From Kordiimonas pumila (GTDB taxonomy: Bacteria > Pseudomonadota > Alphaproteobacteria > Sphingomonadales > Kordiimonadaceae), in assembly GCF_015240255.1 (NCBI RefSeq), contig NZ_CP061205.1:1137501-1201500 (forward strand): 64,000 nt of DNA, in the 5' to 3' direction. The position numbers and the translations under genes are program-made. The first letter of the stretch is position 1; every line of letters starts with the position of its first letter. Below the pieces are notes generated by a model. That model was not told the origin of the DNA, searched no databases, and saw only the letters and a list, made by a program, of their open reading frames with translations. Positions 46,601-58,600 of the stretch are shown one piece after another.

Positions 46601-49600
46601 GAGCGTGCTGTAGCCGGCAGGCAGCTTGAAACTGTCGCTGATATATGGACTAAAGGTGTCCCCGTTAATTGGCGGCACTATAATGAAGGCCACAGTCTGC
46701 GCCGGGTGTCGCTACCCAATTATCCGTTTGAGCGTGTTCACTGTTGGTATCAGGATTATCCTGATGCGCCTTCTGTTATCAATCCGTTGGGGTCAAAATC
46801 GAAGCTTCATCCATTTGTTGGCCAGAATGTGTCTGACCTTTCGGGGCTAGCATACGAAACGGCTCTCTATCTTGAAGAGATGCAGGATTATGTGTGCCGC
46901 GCGGGCAGGGATATGTATATTAACCCTGTTGTTGCAGCAGACGTGGCGGCAGCACTGGGGCGTGTGGCTGGCCTATCTGGGGATATCGCCCTTGAAGCTT
47001 TAAATGTACATAACCCGGCTGATTGGCAGAGTGTTACGGCGCTTAAATATAACCTAGAAACAGATGGGGCTGGTCGTCTGCATATTTCGGCGCTTGTTGT
47101 TGCGGGCGATAAGGAAGCAGTCTGGTTTGAAGCGGAAATTAAAGGGCAGGCGGTGCCTTTGCACCAGCCACTTGACCTTAAATCGCTCATTGCTTCTTCT
47201 TTTGAAAAAATAGAACATGCTTCCCTTTATTCTGAGTTCTCAAAACGACGGCTTGGGTATGGTCCGTACCTTGAAACGATTGAGAGCGTGTATAAGTTAC
47301 AGGATGGGCGCTATTTGGCGCAGATTCGCAATAACCCGCCCCAGCAAGATAGCTTTAAAAAGAACATGCAACTGGATGCGGTGGCTTTGGCGGCTGCAAA
47401 CCAGCTTTTTGAGTATGTATCACCGGGTTGGGGTGCAGGGTTGCAGTGGTCATTAAGCCGTGCGTATGTTGCCGCAAATGATATTACTTATGTGCTTCTC
47501 AGCCCGAACGTGCAGTCGAGCTATGATGTTGCCTTCCTGACCGAGACTGGTTTGATTTGCGCCTCCTTTGAAGGTGTGTGCGAGGGGCAGAATATTTTGA
47601 GGACGGCGAGCGGCGTAGAGCACAGCCTTTCAACAGAAACCACAACGGAACTGGTGGCCCAAAGCCTGAAGGAAATTGCAGGGGGTATTCTTAAGTTTCC
47701 AACCGCTGATATCCCTGACAGAGAGCGTTTCCATGACTTAGGGTTCGATTCCATTACCCTAACCCAATACGCAGAAGAAATTAACAAGGCGCTTGCGGTT
47801 GATATTTCACCCGCTATTTTTTTTGACTGTGCTGACATTAAGGCCTTGAGCCAGCATTTAGTGACCCGCTTTAACCCTGTTGTTGGTGAAACCGTTAAGC
47901 ATCAGCCTGCCCCAGCCCCAAAGGTAGTGCAGGAGAAAACTCAACCTTTAGCCAACAAGGTGCACACTGTTGCAGAAAAGCGGAGAGCTGATGATAGCGG
48001 TGATGATGAGATCGCTATTATTGGTATGGCAGGGCGTTTCCCTGGCGCTGATACAGTGGATGCGCTGTTTGCTAGGCTTGTCGCTGGGGAAGATTTAATA
48101 AGTGACCTGCCGCTGGAGCGTTACGAGGGGCAGTTACTGAGCCACATAACAGAAGCTGATTTTGTCAAGCGTGGCGGGTTTATTGGCGGTGTTGACTTGT
48201 TTGACGCCAGCTACTTTAAGATTTCGCCGTTTGAAGCACAGCGACTTGACCCGCAGCAACGCTTGATGCTGGAAACTGTTATTCATAGCCTTGATGATGC
48301 TGGCTATGACAAAACTGAATTGCCGAAAGACACCGGTGTTTTTATCGGCGTAAGCGCCCTAGATTATGAGGCCTTGTTAAAGGCTTCTGGTAACAAAGCT
48401 GATGGTTATAGTGCCACTGGTAATTCCCTTGCGATGGTCGCGAACCGGGTGTCGCACTTTCTTGATATTTACGGCCCGAGCATGTCTATCGATACGGCGT
48501 GTTCCAGTTCCCTTGTGGCTTTGCATCAGGCAGCAAGCGCCATCAAGCAGGGTTCCTGCCCAGTGGCGATTGTTGGCGGCGTTAACCTTTGCTTGTCCAA
48601 AGACGGTTTTGAAGGCCCGCTAGACGCTGGCATGCTCAGCCCCACAGGCTATTGTCACAGTTTCGGCGACAGTGCTGACGGCTATGTGCGCGGCGAAGGT
48701 GTGGCAGCGGTTATTTTGAAGAAATACTCTGAAGCCGTGCGTGACGGCGATAATATTTACGGTAAAATCATCGGGACAGCCCAAAACCACGGCGGGCATG
48801 CGGGGTCATTAACGGCCCCCAATGTGCAGGCCCAGTCGCAGCTTGTGCAAACGGCTATGCAAGGCATAGACCCTGCGACTATTTCCTATATTGAAGCGCA
48901 CGGGACGGGCACACAGCTTGGGGACGCTGTTGAGGTTAGTGCCTTGAAACAGGCCTTTGAAACGCAGCTCGGTTCGCAGAAATATGACGCGCCTTTTGTT
49001 CACTTGGGTTCGATTAAATCAAATATCGGGCACCTAGAGGCAGCGGCAGGCTTGGCTGGCGTTGTTAAAGTTCTTTTGGCAATGCAGCATAAGACACTGC
49101 CGAAAAGTCTGCACTGTGAAACGGTGAACCCGCATTTAGGCTTAGGGGGCTCACCTTTCAAACTTGTGACTGAAACCCGCGCATGGGAGAGCAGTGCTGA
49201 TGCACCGCGCAGGGCTGGGGTTAGCAGTTTTGGTTTTGGTGGTGGTAACGCTCATGTTGTGCTTGAGCAGGCACCTGACAGCTATGTCGCAACGCGAGCA
49301 AAACGCCAAGCCACCGTCTTCAATCGGAAAAGCTACTGGTTACCTGATGCTGATGGCGTTACTCAAAGGCCAACCATTTTAACACCAGAGTGGGTAGAAA
49401 AGCCCCTCAGTATTGGCGCTCTGCCACAAGACATGCGGCGAGTTGTGCTGCCGGTTAATATGGAAGTGGCTTTTACCCAAAATGCAGTGCAGCACCCATT
49501 CCAGAGCCACAATTCGGATGTGGCGGAAAAATATGCTGGGGCCGTGAAGCATGTGTGGCGGCACTTGAAGGCCCTGATTGAGGACCAATCAGAGACGCAG

Positions 49601-52600
49601 ACACTTGTGCAGCTTTTGGTGCCGGATATGTCGGAGGCTGATGGGTATTTGGCGGGGCTGTCAGCGATGCTTGAAACTGCGGCAATTGAGGCCCCGAAAC
49701 TTCAAGTACAATATATCCAGTCTGACCGGCGGTATGCACCGCAGGCTTTGGCAGACCTTTTAGAAAACGAGTTTGCCTCAAGCGATAAATCCATCAGGTA
49801 CCATGCTGGCAGGCGGTATGCGCAAGCGTGGACACAAACAAGCCTTAACGTTAGCCATAGCCAAACCTTATCGGGTGTAACGCTTATTACTGGCGGACTG
49901 GGCGGTGTTGGACAAGGTGTTGCGGCGCATATTGCTGAGCAAACTTCAGCTTCAGCCCTTATTTTGACAGGTCGCTCAGAGCTCACCCATGATGATGAGG
50001 CTTTTCTCGCGGCATTGCAGGCTCAGGGTGTGCAGGTTGACTATGTCAGAACTGATATTGCGGATGAACATGCCGTTCAGGAATTGGTAACACATATTAT
50101 CCGTAAATATGGTCAATTAAACCATATAATGCACTGCGCTGGTGTGCTGAGGGATGGTTATATTATCCAAAAACCTGAAACTGACCTTGATATTACCCTA
50201 AGTGCAAAAGTTGTGGGAACGGTTGCTCTTGCTAATGCAACGAAAGCCATGAATTTGGATAGTTTTGTGCTGTTCTCGTCGCTTGCTGGTATCACTGGGA
50301 ACGAGGGCCAGATCGATTATGCCGCAGCGAACGGGTTTATGGACGCTTTTGCCGCCAGTAGTGACGGGCGCATCCTCTCTGTAAACTGGCCGTATTGGCT
50401 AAGCGGCGGCATGGTTATGGATCAGCTTTCGCAAGACAGGCTGTATGAGCAAATGGGGCAACGCCCCATGTCCACCAAGCAAGGGTTGGATGCGTTAAAA
50501 GTGCTGGCATGCTTTGGGCAGTCACGCGCCGCTGTAATCGCAGGTGAGCCGGATAAGATTAAGCATTATTTCGCGGGTCTTATGCAGCGTAATAAGGTCG
50601 CTCTATCCAGTGATGTGAAAGTAACGGCGCACAGTAATGCCCACCAGAAAACAGCATTAATCCCTGCTGTTCGCAAGCATTTGACCAGTTTGTTCGCTAA
50701 AGTGAGCGGTGTGGATGCTTATGATATCGACGGTGATGTTCTACTTGAAGAATACGGTATTGATTCCCTGATGATCACCCGGTTAAACCGTGAGCTAGCT
50801 GACATCTTCGGGGCGTTATCTAAAACACTGTTTTTCCAGTATAAAACCTTAAATGCGGTTGCTGATTATTTGGTGCAGGGTAAAGCCAGTGAATGTGAAA
50901 AATGGGTTGGTTATGTGCTAGATTCTGCCAGTGCCATACCTCAGGCAGATATGGCGCCCCAAACCGCACAAAACCCAAGCCGTTTTGCGCCCAAGGACGC
51001 TGACGCCGGTGATGCCGTGGCAATTATCGGGATTTCAGGGCAGTACGCGGGCGGGGACGGTCTGAAAGGTTTTTGGGAAACGTTGGTCAGTGACAGGAAT
51101 GTCATCAGCGAAATTCCAGAAGACCGCTGGCCGCTTGCAGGCTTCTTTGAAAGTGATCCAGACAAAGCGATTGAGGCAGGGAAAAGCTATGCTAAATGGG
51201 GGTCTTTCCTCACTGGTTTTGCTGACTTTGACCCGCTTTTCTTTAAAATTTCACCGCGTGATGCCGCCGCGATGGACCCGCAGGAAAGGCTGTTCTTGGC
51301 GTCCAGCTGGCATGCGATGGAAAACGCGGGTTACAGCCCAGAGAGGCTAAAAGACCAGACACAAGGTCAAGTGGGTGTGTTCGCGGGTGTTTGCAAAACC
51401 GGCTATGCCCTGCACGGTCCTTATGAAAGTGAAGACGGCGCTATTGTGCGCCCTGCGACATCCTTTGCTAGTGTCGCAAACCGTGTGTCTCATGTGCTGG
51501 ATCTCTCCGGCCCTAGCATGCCGGTTGATACAATGTGTTCATCTTCCCTAACAGCTATCCATGAGGCTTGTGCTTACTTGCAGAAAAACCCACATGCTAT
51601 GGCGTTTGCTGGCGGCGTTAATCTTTACCTGCACCCTTCGAATTATACGGAACTGTGTGCGGCGGGTATGCTGTCGCCAGACGGCCTCTGTAAAAGTTTC
51701 GGCGCGGGGGCCAATGGGTTTGTGCCGGGTGAGGGTGTTGGGTGCATTTTACTGAAGCCACTTTCAAAAGCCCTTGCGGACGGGGATTATATCCATGCGG
51801 TCATTCGCGGTAGTGCAGTGAACCACGGTGGGCACACAAACGGATATACGGTGCCAAACCCGCAGGCACAGCGCGATGTTGTGCGTATGGCCTTGGATGC
51901 AGCAGGGGTTAGGGCCGAGCAGCTCAGTTATATTGAAGCACACGGAACTGGCACCTCGCTTGGTGATCCGATTGAAGTGGAGGGTCTAACGCAAGCTTTT
52001 GACCGGGATACGGATAGCAAAGGTTTCTGCGCGCTTGGCTCTGTTAAATCTGTGTTTGGTCATTTGGAGGCTGCGGCGGGCATCGCGGGGCTTACGAAAG
52101 TTGTGTTGCAGATGCAGCAGGGCCAGTTAGTGCCCACGCGCCATGTTGACAAGGTTAACCCCAATATTGAATTTGATATGACGCCCTTCAAATTGCAGCG
52201 CACGCTGGAACCTTGGGGGAATGATACGCCGAAGATTGCGGGTATATCTTCCTTTGGTGCCGGGGGCGCAAACGCCCATATTATTATCGAGGAGGCCCCG
52301 AAAAGTGCCTTTACACGGCCTTCCCATAAGACTGACTTTGAAGAAGTTATTATCCTGTCTGCTAAAAGCCGAACCGGCCTTGCAGCGCAAGCAAAACAGC
52401 TTTTAGACTTTCTGGGCGACCAGAGTACAGGCAGCGCAGCGGTTGATAAAGTAGCTATTATCGAGGCACTACTCAGTGAGCTTTCTAATATTTTGAAAGT
52501 CGATAAAAGCGACCTTCAGGTTGATGATCCGCTTGATACACTGGGCATGGAACCGCATCACTGGATTATGCTGGAGCGGTGGTTAAATCATACCTATGAC

Positions 52601-55600
52601 CACAGCATTCAGGAAACCAGCCTTTCTGCTCAGTCAAGCTTATTGGATATTGCGGCATCTATGGGCGCAAGCGATATACCGGCGGATAAGCGCACTAATG
52701 CTTCGCTTGCAGACATAGCTTACACCTTGCAGGTGGGGCGGCAGGATATGGAGTGTCGTTTAGCTTTCACTGCCAGAACGATTGGCGAATTGACAGACAA
52801 GTTAGGGCGCTGGCTGAGCGGGGACCGCACAGACAGTCAGATATTCGAATCAGAAGATAAGCCTGTTGCGGCCGCAATGAAAAAGCTACTGGGCGGTGAC
52901 GCGCTGGATTCCATTGTGTCAGGTTACTGGCAGCAAAAGGATTATGATAAGCTATTACCAATATGGGTTGCGGGCATTTCTGTAGACTGGTTGGCTTTGC
53001 CAAGGGCCTGCAAGGCGAAAACAGTGCCGTTGCCGACATATCCCTTTGATCTGCAGAAATACTGGTTGCCAAGATTAGCAGGTTCAAGTGCATACAAAGG
53101 GCTGGTAACTGAAATTGCGGCAGCTTCGGGGGACACGGTCCTGCAAGACGCAGATGACAGGCTGGAAGCCCGTATTGCTGTGCTTCTCAAGGCTATTTTG
53201 GCAGATATACGCCCCGATGCCATCACGGATGGTTATAAAGCTTGGTATAAGGCGGCCCTTCAGCTAGTTGCAGATGATAGCGATACAAAGCCGTTTGAAA
53301 AGGCATGGAATGACTGGAACACTTACATGCCTGTAAGTGCTGTAAACCTGTCTCGCATAGAACTTGCTGAAATTGCCTTTAGGCATTTGCCTGCGGTCTT
53401 AACAGGACAGAAAAAAGCAACCGATGTGTTGTTCCCGGATGGGTCATTGAAAGCAGTTGAAGCGGTCTATAAGGAAAACCCGATTGCAGCCCGGTTTAGC
53501 AAACATACTGCAAATGGGGTGGCGGCCTTTGTGCGGGATAGGGTAAAAACTGCACCTCAGCAAAAAATCAAAATACTGGAAATTGGTGCAGGAACGGGTG
53601 GCACCAGCAAGCTCATTTTTGAAGAATTAATGCCTTACGCGGATCATATCGATAGCTATTGCTACACAGACGTATCTCGCGCTTTTTTAATTCATGCGGA
53701 ACAGCAGTATTTAAGCGATGTGTCCTATTTAAAAACGGCTATCCTTGATATTGAGAAGCCTACCATCAGTGATGAAGTTGGTGCTGCTGACTATGATCTG
53801 GTTGTGGCGGCGAATGTACTGCATGCGACAGCTGATATTGTCAGCACGCTGAAAAACGTTAGGAAGATGCTAAAGCCGGATGGTGTTTTGCTTTTGAATG
53901 AAACCAGTAAGGCCACTCTCTTTACGCATCTTACCTTCGGGCTTTTGGATGGGTGGTGGCGCTTCACGGACGCTGAAAGGCGTATTGCTGGCACGCCGTC
54001 CCTTACATCTGCGAGCTGGGATGCGGCGCTGCAAGAGGCAGGCTTCGAGGGTATTTCATATTCGGGCACCAAAGAACAGGCGTTAGGCCAGCAAATTATT
54101 GCGGCCCGTGCGGTGGGTGAGGTCGTGAACCTGCCTATAAGTACTGCTGTTCAAACGGTGGAAAAGCCTGCACCCAAGCCAGAGGCGCCATCTTATGGCA
54201 GCTCGGTTGAAAGTGTTTTGAAGGTGAGCTTAGCGCGCACCTTAAATATGCCTGTGGCGAAAATTACGGCGGGGCAGGCATTTGCGGACTTAGGCCTTGA
54301 TTCAATTCTGGGTGCTGAATGGGTGCGGCGTATCCGCAGTGATTTGGGCATAAAGCTTGATCAGACTGCCTTATATGACTTTACGAACCTCAAAGAACTG
54401 ACAATCTTTGTTGAAGAAACTTGGCCCGAAGCATGCCAGAAAACGGACGTTCAACAACCTTCCCAGTCTATTGCAGAGGCAACAGAAACGGGGCCTAAGA
54501 AAACTGAGCGAGTAGAAAAGGAAGCTTTTTCCACAATTGGTATGCCCTCAAAAGCACAGCAACAAAGAGAGCCAATTGCCATTGTTGGGATGAGCGGGCG
54601 GTTTGCCGGGTCTGAGACAATTGCGGAGCTTTGGGACCACCTGTTTGCAGGGGATGACCTTGTTCAGCCAGTGTCACGTTTTGACCTCAGCGCATATTAT
54701 AAGGATGCGCCAAAGGGCACTTACGGTGACAAAGGCAGTTTCCTAAGTCGGATTGATACGTTTGATTCTGTCTTTTTTGGGATTTCGGGTGTTGAAGCCA
54801 CCTATATGGACCCGCAGCAACGGCTGTTCCTTGAAGAAGCGTGGAAAACCCTTGAGCATGCAGGGCACGCCGGCGGTGATATTATCGGCAGCGAGTGCGG
54901 TGTGTTTGTTGGGTGCAGCCACGGCGATTATCATGAACTTTTCGGGGGGGATGCACCGGGGCAGGCATTTTGGGGAAACACCAGTTCCTTAATACCAGCA
55001 CGCATTTCATACTGGCTTGACCTCAAGGGGCCAGCCGTTGCCATTGATACAGCTTGCTCTAGCTCCCTTGTTGCAGTGCACACAGCCTGCCGCAGCATAT
55101 GGGACGGCGAGTGTAATATGGCCTTGGCAGGCGGTGTTTTTGTCCAGAGCGGACCGCGTTTCTACCGGTCAGCCAATCAGGCGCAGATGCTGTCCCCTAG
55201 CGGTAATTGTGCGGCATTCGGTGAGATGGCAGACGGCATTGTACCCGGCGAAGCGGTTGCCTCTGTACTATTGAGGCCGCTATCAGAAGCCCTAGCTGAC
55301 GGTGACACAGTTTACGGCGTGATTATTGGTTCTGGCACCAATCAGGACGGTGCCACCAACGGCATTACTGCGCCAAGTGCTAAATCGCAAGAAAAGCTGA
55401 TCCGCAAGGTGCAGACGGAGTATAACATTGATCCTGCCTCTATTGGTATGGTTGAAGCACATGGTACGGGAACGCCGCTTGGTGACCCGATTGAATTTAA
55501 CGCGTTAAACCGTGTATTTGGTCATAGAGCATCAAATGGTAAATCAATATACCTTGGATCGGTTAAATCAAACATAGGCCATGCAACAACAGCCGCGGGG

Positions 55601-58600
55601 ATATGCGGCCTTATTCGAGGTGTTATGAGCTTGCACCATAAAATGGTGCCGCCAACATTGCATGCCGCAAAGCCCAATCCGTCCATCGCGATTGAGGATA
55701 GCCCGTTTGTCTTAAATGATAAGCCAGAAGCTTGGACTGTAGAGAACGGCCAAAAGCGGCGGTTTGCGATTAACTCGTTTGGGTTCAGTGGTACCAACGC
55801 CCATTTGGTTGTGGAAGAGCCGCCTGTTGATGACAGCGTGAGCACGGACGAACTGGGGCCATATTTGTTTGTTTTTTCGGCTAGAACACCAGATCAATTA
55901 CGCTTGCAGGTGGAAAATTGTGTGCGGTGTTTTGAGGCGGATACGGCGCTGAAAGCCAAAGATGTTGCTTATACGCTTATGGCCGGGCGCCGGCACTTCA
56001 ACCACCGTCTGGCTGTGGTGGCAGGCACCATAGATATATTGGTTCAAAAGCTGTCAGCATGGCTGCAAGATAGCTTGGATGACCATGTGCTTTCATCTGT
56101 TTATGACCCGCAGGAAAATCAGAGCAAAGCGGATGACAGCCTGACCGCTCAGCACTTGATTGAAGGTGTGAGAACGTCTGTAGAACAGGCAGAAGATAGC
56201 TTGAAGCAATTGGCAGGCCTTTACCTTCGCGGGGCGAATATGCCCATTAAAGACCTGTTTTTGTCTGGGTTTAAGCGCGTTGCTTTGCCTACATATCCGC
56301 TGGTCTCCAAGAGCTTCTGGGCGGGGGAATTACCGTTTGAGATCACGGCGTCTGAAGTGGACGTGCCTGCCTTGCCGACAATGAAATCTGCTGATGGTAA
56401 AGTCACCTTAATTGATCCAGCAAAGGTAAGGTCAGCACGATCATACGGGGTGCCTGTTAAAGTGTCCCTCGCACCGCTGCGCACAACAGCGCCCTCTGAT
56501 AACGCAGGCTCTATCATGCCGCTTGCCACTGAAAAGTATGACGGCATTTTTGTTGCCCGCTTTGGTGTCGGGAATTGTATCGACCTGACTGCATTTGAGC
56601 GCGCTATTGCTGAGGCTGAAAGCCAACAAGATATTTCTGCAGTTGTGGTTCAGGGGCTTGAGCACTGTCAGTCGGTTCTTGGGCCTAAACAGAAAACCGC
56701 TTTGTTGGGCATTTGCAAGCTGCCAGTCGTTGTGGTGATTGAAGAGGATGCCGTTACGGCAGGTTTATCGCTTGCCCTGAACGCAGATTTCCTTGTCATA
56801 GCGGACGGCGTTTCCATCAGTTTTGATTCTGAAAACGCACAGGTTGATGCGGGGGTACTGTCGCGCCGATTCTCAAAGGCTGCTTTGCAGATGTTATCAC
56901 ACAGTAAAGACGCTGTTTCTTTACAGAAACTGACCGAAGCCGGGGCCGGTTTTATCACAGCTTCGGCCAGTGATGTGGTGGACCGTGCCATGTCCTTAGC
57001 AAAGCAGATAACAGAAGCGCCGCGCATTTCTATTGAGGCATTAAAGCACCATATGCGCCGCACACTGCCAGCGCTTTCCTATGAGGATAGCCAATCCCGC
57101 GAGGGGTTGCTGCGCGGCATGCTGGAACAATCCGGGCAGCAAGCTGAAGCTTTCCCTATCAAGGACGAGACAATCCTGCTGAAAACAGACCTGATGTATC
57201 TGACAAAATCTTCTGATGGAGTCCTGACGCTTCAGATGAAAGATGCAGAAAGCTCCAACAGTTTTACAAGTAGCTTTATGGACGGTTTTGAGGAAGCCTT
57301 TGATACGGTTGCGCGCCAGAGTGATGCCAAGGTGTTGGTATTGACTGGCTTTGACAGTTACTTTGCTGTTGGCGGCACGGCGGACGGCTTGCAAAAATTA
57401 CAGGAAGGCGCAACCAGCTTTACAGACCGTAAGGTGTATAGCTTGCCGCTTGAGTGTGAACTGCCTGTTATTGCGGCGATGCAAGGGCATGCCGTTGGTG
57501 CTGGTTGGTCCATGGGGATGACAGCGGACCTTGTGCTTTTCGCGAATGAGCGGGTTTATCACAGCAATTATATGTGGTTTGGGTTCACGCCGGGTGCGGG
57601 TGCCACGCTTGCCTTGCCGCTGCGCTTGGGGGATGATCTTGCCCGTGAAGTTTTGTTTAGTGCGCGTGAATACCGGGGTGCTGACCTGAAGGCGCGCGCG
57701 CCTTGGCTTAAGGTGCTGCCCGCAAAAGATGTGTATAATGAAGCGAAAAGAATGGCGCATGCTCTGGTGCACTTTACGCGAGCTGAGCTGATAGCCGCAA
57801 AGAAACAGCAATCGCAGTATCACAGGAATGCAATTAGCCGAGTTTTCGAACAAGAACTGGCAATGCACCAGACCACCTTTATCGGTAATAAAAGGGTGGA
57901 AGAACGTATTGCCGAGAAGTTTGCGGAGAGTGCGGGGGAAACATTGGAACCTAGCCAGAAACTTACTGGGTCTATGAGCGTTGATGTGCGCCGCCATGTT
58001 TTGGAAAGCTTAGCCAAAGAGCTGATGATTTCAGCAGATGAAGTGCGCGAAGACATGAGCTTCCTTGATCTCGGTATGGATTCTATTCTGGCTGTGACAT
58101 GGATTAGAAGCCTGAATGAAGCCCTTAACACCGACTTGCCAGCCACCACAGTATATTCATCCCCAACGGTTGGGGTGATGATCCAGAAACTGGAAGGGCT
58201 CCTTCCTGAAGTTTCTGTTGCTGAGGTGGGAGAAGAATCTTCGCAGCATAGGAATAAAGCCGAGAAGCCTGCACAGCAGAGCACTGGCCTTGATGTTGAT
58301 TTACGGCAAACCATTGTTTCCAGCCTATCTGAAGAATTGATGATAGATGAAAGCGAAATTCGCGGTGATGTAAGTTTCCTTGAGCTGGGGCTGGATTCTA
58401 TTCTCGCTGTTACATGGATACGGCGCTTGAATGCGTTGTTGGGCATAGATTTGCCCGCAACTGTTGTCTATTCTTGTCCTAATATTGAGAAGGTGTTGGA
58501 AACAGTAGCCAAGGCGATGCCAGAAAAGGTGGTGGCTGAGCCTGTCGCGGTTAAGTCTGTATGTGTACCGGAAGTGACTGAGCCTGCGCAAACAGCGCCA

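Noticed and set aside
46783-47610. Calling the module 2 DH-like domain an active dehydratase or a pyran synthase
   Set aside because: The catalytic His motif is absent, there is no KR to make a substrate for dehydration, and there is no preceding DH in the same module as expected for pyran synthases.
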